Part shown: piece by piece, positions 12,030 through 24,281 of the stretch | How positions within the stretch are numbered: the first letter of the stretch is position 1 | How the letters are laid out: each line of letters starts with the position of its first letter | Assembly (NCBI GenBank): GCA_964036155.1 | Contig: OZ038422.1 | Coordinates: forward strand, 70,145,201-70,209,200 | Reading direction: 5' to 3' | Source: Diploscapter coronatus | Lineage: Eukaryota; Nematoda; Chromadorea; Rhabditida; Rhabditidae | Length of the DNA: 64,000 bases | Made by a program: the position numbers and the translations under genes | Notes under the pieces: model-generated | What the model saw: the letters and a program-made list of their open reading frames with translations, nothing else | Databases searched by the model: none | Told to the model about the DNA's origin: nothing

Positions 12030-15000
12030 CTAATTATCGATTCCCCCAAAGCGGTTGTGTCCAGTCCTGTATCTGTACGGCCTCCGCTCTCCACGACCGC
12101 GACTTCGATTCCCTCTCGAATTGGCGTTGCTTTGCTCGAACGAGAGCTGGGGAATGGAGAACCCACTGCTGTCTGTCGGCACCTGGGAAGCTCCTCCTGC
12201 AGGGCCCGCAGGGGGAGGAGCGCGGAAGACTTGTTGGAAGAAAACTCGTCCCGATGAGTCTGAAAAGGAGTCGACATTTTTAACCAATTCATCATAAATC
12301 ATAAAATAGGAAATGTTTTACAAATATTGCTATAAAAAATCTGAACATTGTTAGAATGCAATATAATCTCCATCTTCTGGAAACAAGGGAGTTTTGTGCT
12401 TGGATCAATTCTAATTAATTTCGGTATTATAAATCACAATCTTATTCATCTTACCCCCCTTACCTTTGCCTAGTCCTACCTCTCCCAAAACTAAACTCTG
12501 TCACTAGACGGTTCGGACAGGGAACGTGAACATCGTTCTGTACAACATGAAAATATAAATGTGATGTTGTGCAGAAGAGAAAAACCGAGAAATAATGTAT
12601 GCCGATTTCTGATTTCAATTTTGTATGCAAGTCTCTGCAGTGCAAAACGATGGTCACACTTCCCTGTCCGAACCACCGTCCCCATCAGCCCTTTCTGATT
12701 TCGGATTCGTGGCTAGCGTCAGAAAATATCCCCTTGATAAAAAAAAAATCAGCCAAATTGGCGGCAGCGGACACTTCAAAAATTTTCCTCCCTTCCTAGC
12801 ACATAATGTTCCTTGCTTGAACAAATTCTATTTTCATTTCAAAATGTAGAAGCAATTGACCTCTATCACGGAGACTCTGGTTGAAGCTCTGGTTGAGACT
12901 CTGATCGAAGGTCCTGTTCATGCTCTGGTTGAGGTTGTGAATACGGGGGGCGTTGGATTCCCAGCTGTCGGTCGACTCGGCCATCGACAGATCGAGAGGC
13001 AGCGTGAAAGTCACATTAAACTGCCCGCGCTCCGTAGAAGAAGGCACCGACTGGAGGGTGCAAGTGCTGAAAAGATGAGTAGAGTTTATTTACACGAGAA
13101 GTGGAATCATAAAAAGCGGAATATCTATATCTATTCGAGAGAAGATTATATAAATGTTTTCTTCGTATCTCCCCTTTGCCTATAATTCCTTTTTCTAAAA
13201 CCAAAATATAGTACAGACAGTTGCGGTTAACCAGGCGTTACACTCTAGTATAGGAAGCCGTTTTGTTGATCCTACAGGATTTTTCAATAATGATAAGGAA
13301 ACTAACTCGATCATGTCAACGGGCACGCCACCGCACTGCTTCATGGCGCCCTCGTCCTGTTCCGTCCACTTCTTCTTCTGTTGAGGCTGAGGAGAAGGCT
13401 TATGTTCCTCGACTTTGGGAGAGAAGTTCGGCGTCTCCTTTGCAAAGACTGGGGTCTGGTTGGCAAATGGTGGACGGACGGGAAATTCCTTCGGGGAAAA
13501 CGTATGCGATTGCACAATCTGAAATGTATGGGAGTTAATTTAATGAAGAGTGGCACGATTTCACCAACAAAAATTATCGCCTTCGTTTCTTTTACGCAAC
13601 TGTTGAAAAAATGTTCTTCACTATTAGTGGGACTTTTTTTTCGCAAGTTTGTGCACCATTATTTTTCCCCTCTAACAGCATTAGTTTGGTGCAATACTAA
13701 TTAAGGATTTTAACGAATCCCTATCTCCAAATATGAAATTGTGGGCTTACAGGACGAGGAGATCTGACCGAGGGTGACTTGGTCGCTTCCTGCTGCCTGA
13801 ACTTATTGACTGCATTCCTGGGCGACGACCTCTGGCTGGGGACATTCGAATTAGGCTAAAAATGCAACTTATGATTTCATTAAAACATTTCTTGACATTA
13901 TTGAATTTTCATCTCGAATTGAAACAAATTTTGTAGGATAGGCGGCTTACATTCACAGGCGACTGATTATGGCGTGAAACAAAGGGTGATGCGTTTCCCT
14001 GCAGCTGAATACTGTGACGAGGTTTGGCCGAGTGAGAGGAGACGGGACTGCCGAATGGAGTGGGCGAGTGCTTGTAGGCGGAACGCTGAAATGCAACCGA
14101 TTGGTGAAGTCGGGAAAATGGGATAATTAAAATTGTGGAAGTTCATTTTCAAAAACGGCAGAAGAGAATAATGAACACCAATAATTTAGGAAAATGTTTT
14201 CCTTTCAGGTCACTGATGTTTTCATGTCAGCATTTCATTACGAGATTTTGGAATTTTTTTTTTTAAATCCAAGTCATTTTCTAGTTTTTATTGTGATCCT
14301 TAGCGTTACGAACCGAAGAAAGAAAATGTGCTGCACTTCAAGAGTCACGAGAAACCAATAGAATTTTATTTTTAAATTTCAATTTTTTTTCGAAAGGCTG
14401 TAGCGCTAAAAACAATCCGTTACATTAAAACTTACCTGTTGAGAGGATTCTCCGTCCTTCTTGCGCACTTCATCCGAGGAATCGTCAGAGCTGTCGAATC
14501 CGGGCGATTTGATGGCTTGTTTGACGGAGGAAGTCGCCAAGTCTGAGTCGGCAAGCTGTTTGGAAATGGTCAGTGCCTGAATTGACTTTGCAATTAGCCG
14601 ATTATTTCAACCATCCAACCTGTTGCTGCTGCTGCTGCACCTCCGACGTCTTCTCTGCAGCCCCATCATCTTTGTTCCCGTCCTTGTCCTGTGCAGTCTC
14701 CCCAGCCATTTGCTGCCAGTCTTTCATGGGATTCGGCACGACTGCCTGTTCCACTGGCTGAGTGCGAGTCGCTGTTGGAGTCAATGTCGGCTGTCGTCCA
14801 TTGATTGCAGCTGCAGTTGCGGCAGAGGCGGATAGAGTGCTGAAGGGAAGTGGATTTTTAAATTGATTCTTTTCATTCGATGCTTTTTCCAGTTTTGACG
14901 TTGAATAATAAATGGAGTGCGAGCAATTCACTAACAAGAACTGATACGAGCTACTGTTTTGAGCTGCTCATCTAATTCTTGGAAAGCTCATGGAAAAGTT

Positions 15001-15232
15001 TGAGAGAAAATAATGTCGACAAGGCCAAATGAGTTTTTTCGATTAATTAATTTCATTCCACTACTCCTCCGACTCACCTTTGGAGATCATCCGGTCCGTA
15101 AGTAAAGCGATTGCCCATTTCCAGCTGAAAAATGGCATTTGTTTATGGTGAAGTATTATTTCAAACTACCAGATGCCCAATGAGGAACTTGGACTGCTCG
15201 GAAGTGAGGTTGTGAATGGTTAGTTTGCCCAT
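12030..15232 (-). CDS. Unrecognised disordered protein with RG-rich C-terminus, 452 residues
   Basis: Nine phase-consistent exons: 15232-15170, 15124-15078, 14839-14620, 14576-14436, 14085-13951, 13855-13751, 13518-13307, 13066-12861, 12259-12030. The N-terminus (LTIHNLTSEQSKFLIGHL then RFTYGPDDLQ) is the only part that looks folded. The rest is rich in Ser, Pro, Gln and Asn: a Q6 run near 105, an acidic serine patch (SSDDSSDE), many SP/TP pairs (likely kinase sites), repeats of the type NQSxN/FDQSLNQS, a PPPAGPAGG stretch and a terminal RGNRSRGRGERR. Such composition is common in RNA-granule and RNA-binding proteins, so a role in RNA metabolism is a guess. YGPDDLQ resembles an eIF4E-binding YxxxxL motif but lacks the final hydrophobic residue. 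The ATG follows a tttcag acceptor by seven bases. Fusion to the upstream gene would create an immediate stop, so it is modelled separately. Confidence 0.75.
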
Positions 15233-15981
15233 TGCCGCACTGAAAGCAGAAATTATTTGATTGATCGGTCAGACAAGTCAAAACGCGATTAAAAAGAGAC
15301 TCTGTAACAGGTCGGAGAGTTAAAGAAGAATTGTGAGGACCAACCGTTCAGCCCGAGAGCAGAAGGGTAGACTGACTGACTACTTGGAGAGAAGAGTAGC
15401 CAATCGATAATTGGCCAGTGGTCAGGGGAAGGAGAACAATACAAAAAGAGGGAAAAGATGTAGACGGAATGAGCAGTGTCCGACAGGCGGCACTGGCGGG
15501 AAAGGGAGAGAGTGAGTGGGGAGAAAGGTGAGAGATTAGAGAAAGAGAGCGCATTGAATAGAGGACTAGAGGGAGTCTCTAACAACAAAAACCGCGAAAT
15601 AGAATGAAATCATTTCAGGGCTTGGGCTTAACTTCAATTTACGATGCTTGTAAGTTGAACTTGGGTCCAAGCCCAGATATTCAGATCATGTAACAGCTGC
15701 ATTTCAAAATGGTAAAGCAATAAATAAACAAAAATCAATATTTATTCTCCATAAGTTTTAACGCCAGTTTTGATTCTCACATCGAATTTAAATTCAGCAA
15801 CAAAGAAGACGAACAAAATAAAATTGATCAACAAGTAAAAAAGAAAACAACAAAATATGTTATCACTGGCAGACAAAAACGAAAACAAACAAGAAATAAA
15901 TAAAGTATACTGTAAGAAATGAACGTGTTTGAGATGTTATGAGTGAGTCACTCAGTTTGATGCTTTCTACTCTGCTTCTGT
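15233..15981. other. Intergenic between two minus-strand genes
   Basis: About 750 bp. The part at 15290-15590 is strongly purine-rich on the plus strand (a CT-rich minus-strand open frame of 99 codons there looks like low complexity). No recognisable gene. It contains the acceptor that begins the downstream gene. Confidence 0.45.
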
Positions 15982-18900
15982 CTATTGCTCATCTGCCTTC
16001 TTCACTCCAGGGCTCGATGCCCTCTGCCTTCGTTTCTCCATTCCCATTCTCTGCTCCTTCTCTTCATTCTTCACTCTTTCGTCCTTCTGCATCTGCTCTG
16101 CCTGTATGTCACCCTTCTTCTCAGGTTCAGGCGCTGTATTTTCTGAAAATGTACGTTTCATTGGTGACTGGAAGAAATTTTCCTTGATGACATTACAATA
16201 TTCTTCTGATGTTTGTCACAATGAACTTCAAAATTGAAAATGGAAAGACGTCTGTCAAGATTCTTCCCCGCTTAAAACGCAAAACATTCCGTCAGCAGAA
16301 GTGTACGATTATAATTCATCCATTTCACAACTTGTAAATTCTTGACAAGTTTGTACATTCTCCGTTTCATAATTCCTTGGTTGTAAAGATTTTTCCCTTC
16401 ACATAAAAAAAATCCGAAGGATTTGCTAGTTACGAAAGGAGCCTACCCTTGCTGTTGCCGAACATCTCGTTGATGAGGGCGAAGTCGGCAACAGCCACGT
16501 GATTGGCGCGAGTGATCTCATCGAAAGCGCCCATCGGCCAGGCAGTCAGGATATTCTTCATCAAGTCGCCCGACAGATTCTGCAGACACGCACTGCTTGG
16601 GTCGGCCAGACTCAACTTGTACTGCAAAAGGGGAAATGAGTGATGAAGGGAAGAGAGGGAAGAAAGGAAGGAAGACCGACTTTTTCGAGAATGATGGAGA
16701 GTCGCTGAGGCTTGAGGGTGGTAGGCAGGTAGGCCGCTAGGAAGAAGTAGTCCACGTACCAGGGCAGATTCAGCTCCTCAAAATCGTTATTTCAGAGGAA
16801 ATTTGTAAAAGCGGCCACATAATCACTCAAAAATAATAAGTTCGGGTGAAAGCGTGTATAAAAATATATTCTGATCAGTAATTTCAGTTAAATATGGCTG
16901 CTTTTCGGATAGATATGTGGCTTTCTGTAAAATACACTCAGACACTCATCGTAAAGAGCACACATTGCATGAAGATTTCAAAGGTTTCCTTTAAGCAAAA
17001 TAACCTTACATCGATTTTCCTGTTGATCTGTTCGTAGTCGGTCTGCAAGCCCTCACTCTCCATGTCGACAATGACCTGATTGAGCTCCACTAGCATGTCC
17101 TCTGCAACTTCAGTCATCTCCACCCCCATTTTTCCGCATCGACTTACTTATGAAGATGTACTTGTTGCTGACGATAGTAGCTGTCGGAGGCGTGTATTTG
17201 CCCAGAGCGATCACGAATGCATTGGCCAGCGAGAACTTGGAATCTGCAAGCAGATAGTTTGATTTGAAGAATGAACATCATCAACCACTCTTGGAGATCG
17301 AACTTCGAGAATGATCAAAGAAGATGATATAGGAATTGCTCATTCTTCCTTCGTTTCGAAAGATGAGAGAAGTGCATTCATAAAATCATCCTACACATTG
17401 GATGATCAAACAGTTATGAATTTTGATTCTACATTTCTTCAAATTTCTCTTAGTCCCGATCTTCAAGCTCAACTAATCTCACTCGTAGCTGGGCTGTAGA
17501 GATGGGATCTGACAGAATGTTCCTTGAGAATGGCGATAAACATGGCGCCCAGCTTGGACTTGTCTGCATTCGCGCCCTCGTTGAACTGCTTCGTCAGGAC
17601 GGACATGCAGTTGGAAGTGCTCAGAAAGTCAGACATCGAACTTTCGAACAGGTCTGAATGAATGGAATAAAATGGCAGGCACGAGTTTGAAACTAAAAAC
17701 AATGGCAGTTTGTAAATGACGAGTTGACAGTGATATCTTGTAATTAACGAAGTAATTTGCTGTCAAATGGTGAAGTATCTTTTATGTTTTAGAAAAACTG
17801 CATTGCTTGATCAAAAGTCACTTCCCGTCATTGACAAGAAATTGTACCGTCACTTACTAGGTTGTCTGAAGCCTTTTAGGATCATTGTAAATTTTAATAG
17901 TTTAATTTCATTATTCTTTCGGGATAAGATCACAATTACACATTGAGCCAAATTTCACTATTTTCAACTTGTTTTCCCTTTTCATAGCAAAAGCGAGCAT
18001 TGCAAATTCAAATCGATTAATATAGATGTGCGTTCGAGTCTTTCTCGGAACCGAATAATTGTTCGAGACTTACAGTCGCAGAATCTGACCATCGCAGTGA
18101 CGAATGCGTCCTTGGGTAACTTGGCGGCGAAGTTGGTCAGGTAGCGACCGAAGGAGACGTCGCTGCCGTTGGGAGCCGTCTGCTCGCCACGCAGCATCGA
18201 CTTCAGAAAGTCCGGCAGGCTCTGTACTGCCTGAACAGAAAAGAGTATATTAATGAATAAGGCCTTTTGGGAGTTTTAAAATTTCAAGATTCAAAGTCAC
18301 TTTGCTAATAGTCAATGGAATTGAATGACCAACCTTGATGACGAGACTCTTCTGTCTGTGAACGAGAATGTCCTGTGGGGTGTCAAGGTTGTGCATGGTG
18401 AGAAGTCGAATGTCCCCGTTGGAGAGTCCCATCAGCAACTGCACGACCGCACACATCGCTATGTCCATTTTCCCCAGAAGACAGTGGTGCAGCAACACGA
18501 CGCGCAACTGAACCGTAGCAATTACACGGGATTTTTTCGTTAACATCGACGATTCGCATCACTTTTGTTTTGTATTACATCTACACGTTTTTCAAGTGTT
18601 AGAAATCGAGGAAAATTGAAAATTTAATTATTCTAATTCCCATTATCCATCATTTTTCGAAAGATTTCCTTAGTAAAATTAAGGAAAGCTCAAGCTGCAA
18701 AACAGTTAGATCAGATATGCAAATTTTCAAATTTGAGTGCCTGCATAAACTAGATAAGGTCCTATCGAAAGAAAAAGAGCATGTCTTCTTCCAGTCCTTC
18801 GAAAATACGAGACTATTTCGATCGTGCAGGCAGTCGTGGGTTTGAACCAGGCTTCTCCTTATTCGACCCACGAAGCCATAGAAAAGCAGTGTCTCTTCGA

Positions 18901-21900
18901 GAGGAAGAGAAGGTACGCATTCCCTCTCAGTGTGACTATTTTTCCCAGCGAGTTGATTTGCGAACTTTTGTGGGTCGAGTTTGAGAAGTCTGATTAGAAC
19001 TTCTTGTTTTCTTGAAACACTCGGAATCGTTTTCGTACCTTTTCAGCCGAGTTGAATTTGTAGAAGTCAATGGGGACGAACCACTCGATGTCGTGGCTAT
19101 GGGAGGGTTGGATCGTGCCGAAGAATTGAGTGAACGCGGTCTCGATCTCCTCGTCCGACATCTTCTCCAAACACAGGTCGATTGCCTCAATTCAGATAAT
19201 GAGCTCTGTACTCGTAGTCATAGATGCACTAGGGGGCTCAAGATCACGTTTCCTTCGTTTCTATTGCGACAAAAACGACTGAAGGGTAAAAGAGAACCTT
19301 ATGGTGCATTTATGAATACGAACTGTTTTTCTTGACTTCTTATTGAGTTCAAAGTTCAACTATTTGAAATTTCCTAGATGTTTTTTCTCGGTTTAGAAAA
19401 GGAAATGATCTCACATCTCTGACGTATGTGCGATAGAGATCGATGGACTTGCTAAGTCTGGGCACGCAAGGCAGGAATCTGCAAATTGGCGGATTCGATC
19501 TGTTTGTTCATTCAAATTAAAGTTTTGATTTTTTGGAATTCAGAGGTTGATTCTGTAGGAAAAAGAAGAAACTGATAACTTCATTTTCGCCTTTGCAAAA
19601 CTGACTGAGTAGACTCTCCTCCTAAATTGGGAAAAAGACGAGAAATAGCGTGTGGTAGAAAATTTTGCACTTCAAAGCTTCGAGAAGAAAATTTATGCAG
19701 CCACAAAAACTCACAATTGGAGTTGAGCGGCAGATCCGATCAATTCGGGTCTGTCTTTGACGAGCAATTCGAGGTACTTGGGTCCGTTGGTCTGTGCCAT
19801 CTCGTTGCGAATCAGCTCGAGGACCTCATCCTTGCTGAATGGCAGACCGAATTTGATGCGCTCGTTTACAGAGTCGATCACGCGCACGATGCCTTTCTAA
19901 AACTCATTTAGACAGTCTCATCCTAATCGTTGATGTGATGAAAAAATAACAAACTTAGAGGATTGTTATGAAAGTTAAGTGATGAATGATAAGTTTGCCT
20001 GCAAAAAATGCGATATATAATCAATAGTTTCTTTAATTCGATGCTTTCTTCTTCTTGTATCAAATTCACAAAAGGAGTGTTTGAATTGATATAGAAAAAG
20101 GTTTGACTTTCAAATCAATTGTCACGTAGCGTTCTTTTCAACTGTTCTGATTTTGGTCGTAATGATATCCTCCTGCTCACCTCCTTCAGCTCATGCAGAC
20201 TGATTTCCCCCCGCTCGTACATCTCCAAATAGATCTTGTGTCTAATGATGTCCGTGCAGCTCTCCATGTACTTCTTCATTAGGGCTGCCTCCTCTTCGTA
20301 TGCCTTGAACATGGCAGGCAGATCTTTTAGTTCGTACAGCAACTGTCCGAGGGCTTCCATCTCCTGCTCCACGTCGATTTCCTGGAAATTATAGCCCCTT
20401 TCATGATAATTTTTCCGTGGAGTGCAGACTTGAGACTTTCCACCGCAACTGTGGTTCGAAAGATATAAAAATTGAATTTTTAACATTAAATTTTTTGCCA
20501 AATATCAGCAATTTCCGGAAAATTTGCCCATTTTATCCAAGTGTCTTCCATCTTAGCCACGCACAGCGGTCAAATTTCAGAAAGTCTCAAGTCTGATGAA
20601 GTGTATATAACTTCATTTTTCTGTAAAATTCAGCGAAAAAGTGGAGAGACGAATTATGCGAAATAATTCAAAAATAAAAAAAGAAATCGGAAAGTTTTCA
20701 AAAGTCGACTAAAATTCGTCCCCAATTTAACATGACGTTTCTTCGCCGAAGTTATTGCAGAAACAGTTAAAACGAACATTTTCATATACACAAGTGTTCA
20801 AGAGTTTGAAAACAGCTAACAAGTCTTGAAAAATCGTCGTCATGTCCTTCAGAAACATAAAATCCGTATTTCTCTGACACGCCGGATGGCTGGTCAATGT
20901 GCTAGCTGCTGTGTGCGTGCAAGAAATTATGATTTCGATGCTTCTGAAGGATATGACGGCGATTTTTTTTTTCGAAATATTGGTAAGTTATTCGACTTTT
21001 GAGCACCCCTGTAACGGAATTTTTCATCTTCAAGCTCAGTATTATTTTCATTCGTGAAATGCCTTAGTTCTCACTTCGTATGTGGGATAGTAGATGACTT
21101 CTCGCGGGTTGAACATGCGGTCGGCCAGGAAGCCCTTCGAGCAGATGAAGATGAACACCACGTTGCTCATCGAGCGCCAGATGTTCTGAATGGGTCAGCT
21201 TGGTCGTGTTGAAGGTGGACTCTTTTTGTTTCAATCAATTTTTCTTTGAAAACTTGAGCTTGCCAATCATAAAAGTATCGATCAAAAAAGACAGAAGTTT
21301 CTTCTACTCTGCACCCAATTTTGTAAAAATGTGAAGCTGTATTCCTTCCAAATCTCCCTCGACTCACATGCATGAGCTCGACGACCTCGACCTTCAGGCG
21401 CTTCCTCCTGTCGCCCATCTTACCAAGCACCTTCACGATGTTGTCCTCCATCAACCAGTAGTCTTCCAACTGCTTGCGAAAGTCTATGATGTCCACATCT
21501 GAAAGGACAATTCTTTATTGACAATCTGATGAAATTGAAGAGACATACTAGAAAGTTCATAAGATTTATAATTCTCATGGGCTTTTCCATTTCTTTCATT
21601 TCGAATTTAATCACCTCTGCATTTGTGACTACCAAAAATGAGTAAATATTTGAGGCAAGGCTAACTTTGACCATGTTCAGTTAACAGCAAATATAAGCAG
21701 GGATGTTCGCGCGCTCTGTTCCCCTTTTTCTAATCTGCCTGTAACTATAAGCACTAACCTAGGAGAGAGCGGACTCGCGGATTTGAGATGAAGGAAATGT
21801 AGCGAATAGCTGCGCGGATCTCGTTCAGGGACACGGGTGCATCGCAGGGCTTGTTTGCGAACACCGCGAATTCTGAAATGATTAGATGTTGATTGGAGGA

Positions 21901-23475
21901 AATCCTTATGTTTCCATCATCATAATTTTCATCAAATTTCCAGGAAACTTTTCAAGCTAAAAATGCTTATGAAAAACTTGAATTTTTCTCCTGACTAACC
22001 TGCACAGGGATAGTTGTAGAAGTGGTTGTAGCCGAGCCCGCAGCTGCTTGAGTCTTTGTCCTCGTCGCTCGACTCCGCCGTCTCCACTGTACTGGTGATC
22101 AACGTACTCGCCGCCTCGGTCTCTTGCTTCTTCTCTTCAATAATCTTCTCAGCTAAACATTTGGATATTTTCATTTGATAACGTCATTTTAGGAAAAAAT
22201 TATGGTCACTTTTTTGTAAATGCCATTTATTCGGGGGGGGGGGGGGGGGGGAGGGAAAAAAGGAGATAAAGTGATGCTTTCAAAAAGATTTGCAAAAGTC
22301 ATCTAATAGCACTTTCTTCCCTGTGATCTTTAGTTTCCGAAAAATTAAGAGCGTTTGAATACAGAAACTGAGCGGAGTTGACAAGTGGGTGTGGGTTATC
22401 ACTGGGTGGAGATAACCCTTCTCATCTGCCAGATCGGCCGAGATCGTTTCTTCAGACTGAGCTCGGCCGCTCTGGCAGATGCCGAGAAAAGATCTCGAAG
22501 TTGTAGCACTTACGAGTGTTGTGATTGCGCTGCTGCTTGCAGGGAGACTGAGTGCGAGAAGTGTCGGCAGGAGTGTCGTTGTTGTTGTACTTGGACGGCT
22601 TGCCCTTGTCCTTGACTTCCACTTCAGGAGTGTTGTCCTTCTGCAGTTTGAGGAAGAGGTTCGGAGAGTTGGTGTTGTTGCTGACAGCGGGAAACGGGTT
22701 GGCGAGCAGGGATGGGAGCGTCGTTGCAGGTGGGTTCTTCTCCTGTGCAGCTCCTCCTCCGAACATTTTGCCATGGCCGATTCCCAGACTGCCGCCCATC
22801 GGTCCAAACACGTCCGCTTCTCTTCCAGTCCCAATGCCGGTAGCCGTCAGTGTGAATCTGCTATCAGCTTTCGACCCGTCTCTGCTTTTGCCGCCTTTCT
22901 GAGCTCCTCTCTGATTCTTCTGAAAATGCATTGTTGTGATCGTCTTTAATTTCACTCTTTCCTTCATAGACAAATTCATTGTGAGTGCGACAGAGTTCAT
23001 AGCTTCGAGAGAAACCAGTTCAGAATTTTTGCAAAATTGAAATAATATAGACAAAAAAGAGGAGGTAGGGGAATGTTCTCAATTTACGTTATTCCTTCAT
23101 GCTAGTTAGGGCGTGAATTAATAGAATAATCTCATCTTACCAAATTGCATATCTCACTTTCACCCTCAATCTCTATAAATACCTCACTCTATCAGTTAAC
23201 AAATGTTTTCGCTCTCATCGACCTACCTTCTGCTCGATACTGGCCATGGCCAACTGGGCGAATCCGCCCTCTGCCGTCCGCTTCCTGTCCTCTCTTTCAT
23301 CCTGTCTCCCCTGCCTGCTACTCTGTCCTCCGTCCTCCTGTCCACTCTGCCCTTTCAGTCTTCCAGCCATCTTCGGATCGAGGCGCACGTCCTGCGTTTG
23401 CCCGGTTCTGCCTCCACACTCTCTCGAGCTCGGTCCTCCTCTGCCACCAGCATTCTTCTTCTTCTTGCCGCCCAT
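15982..23475 (-). CDS. Unrecognised 959-residue protein, low-complexity N-terminus and helical-repeat body
   Basis: Eighteen exons, all phases consistent: 23475-23227, 22919-22514, 22152-22000, 21872-21759, 21498-21368, 21185-21075, 20381-20181, 19896-19715, 19478-19415, 19185-19039, 18507-18334, 18230-18074, 17653-17483, 17243-17148, 17101-17010, 16776-16681, 16621-16447, 16142-15982. Residues 1-250 are low complexity: a basic start (MGGKKKKN), Gly/Gln-rich and FG-containing parts, then an acidic serine patch. Residues 260-900 are rich in amphipathic helices (EIRAAIRYISFIS, LRVVLLHHCLLGKMDIAM, LNLPWYVDYFFLAAYLP), the look of an alpha-solenoid. The end is a charged, basic tail (MEKRRQRASSPGVKKADEQ). 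I do not recognise the family; translation or RNA-processing scaffolds (MIF4G-like) have a similar layout, but no signature is present. Two acceptors are weak (GAG before 19185 and before 16776). The ATG lies eight bases after a tttcag. Confidence 0.85.
20425..20605. repeat. Foldback element, family shared with 34945-35015
   Basis: Left arm gcagacttgagactttcc and right arm gaaagtctcaagtctg are inverted copies about 180 bp apart. Closely related inverted ends occur at 34945-35015, so this is a dispersed family. Located in an intron of the 959-residue gene. Confidence 0.55.
20696..21012. repeat. Imperfect long inverted repeat in intron
   Basis: The segment tcgtcgtcatgtccttcag near 20835 recurs inverted as ctgaaggatatgacggcga near 20953, and the outer segment caaaagtcga near 20699 recurs inverted as tcgacttttg near 20993. 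The element ends in gagcacccctg. It has no coding capacity and looks like a non-autonomous foldback or MITE element. Confidence 0.55.
22233..22251. repeat. Homopolymer of 19 G
   Basis: Uninterrupted run of G on the plus strand (C in the transcript) inside the intron between exons 22919-22514 and 22152-22000. Exact length should be treated as uncertain because homopolymers are error-prone. Confidence 0.8.
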
Positions 23476-24281
23476 TTTTGAGCACTGAAATTTAGAATGT
23501 TTCACGGTTGCGAATTGCGAACAGGACGTGAACGACGAAGAGATAAATTTCACAGAAGATCGAATGAGAAATGGCGTGCAGAGAAGCCAAAAATTCGAAA
23601 AAAAAAATAAATAAATAAAAATAATAATAATAAATAAATAAATAAAGTTCGGATGCGTCTCAAATAATTCACAAACACTGCATTATTCGATTGATATCTA
23701 AAATTACAGTACCGAGTGCGAAAGAGTGAAAAAAAAACTTTTCTCTTCCTGACGCTATCTCGCTTTCGCATCAGAAAACATGCCTCATTGCCAAACTTTT
23801 TCGTTAAATTCTCTTTGGAAAACGTGTCTTCCTCGCTGGTCAGAGAATTTTTCTCATCAAAATCATAATGTTAGTCGCATAACGCGGTGAAGATGAAAAA
23901 AACCGAAAAATCAATAAACGAGAATAAAAACTGACGTTAGTCCCTCAAGCGACGAGTAAATCCAGAATGCGAAGGCCTTTCTTCTCATATTGCGAAGTAG
24001 CATTTTTGGAAAGAGAATAACGGCGTGATAGCGCTGAACTGATAACGGAGAATAGCAGAACTTATTTGTCTACTCTAATTGATAGATTAGTCCAAACGAG
24101 GGTTTCCTTGAATAGTGAATCTTTGAAGATTGATTTTTTTTCGACAGAAAATGTTAGTTTTCAATCTTCGAACAGACTAAATAGAAGCAATGTTTTCATT
24201 TAACAAATCATAATTTGACACAGAATTATCTTATTACATAACGAAGTTCATACCAATGTCAAATAGCAGAAAGCTCGTGAA
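23476..24281. promoter_or_regulatory. Divergent intergenic region with AT-rich microsatellite
   Basis: About 800 bp between the start of the 959-residue gene (minus) and the small secreted-protein gene (plus). It contains an interrupted (AATA)n/(AAT)n microsatellite at about 23600-23645. The acceptor upstream of the minus-strand ATG lies at its left end. No gene was seen inside. Confidence 0.45.

Noticed and set aside
15232..16447. Joining the 959-residue and 452-residue genes into one
   Set aside because: The donor at 16446 is phase 1. Joining it to the exon that contains 15232 gives an in-frame stop after six codons, whereas the exon 16142-15982 fits phase and ends in a stop.
18781..18984. 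Plus-strand open frame of 67 codons, with a tRNA-B-box-like ggtttgaacca
   Set aside because: Lies in an intron of the 959-residue gene. No A box, no cloverleaf pairing for a tRNA, and no coding evidence.
22280..23054. Long minus-strand open frame of 184 codons in the 22280-22834 area
   Set aside because: Out-of-frame shadow of exon 22919-22514 of the 959-residue gene.
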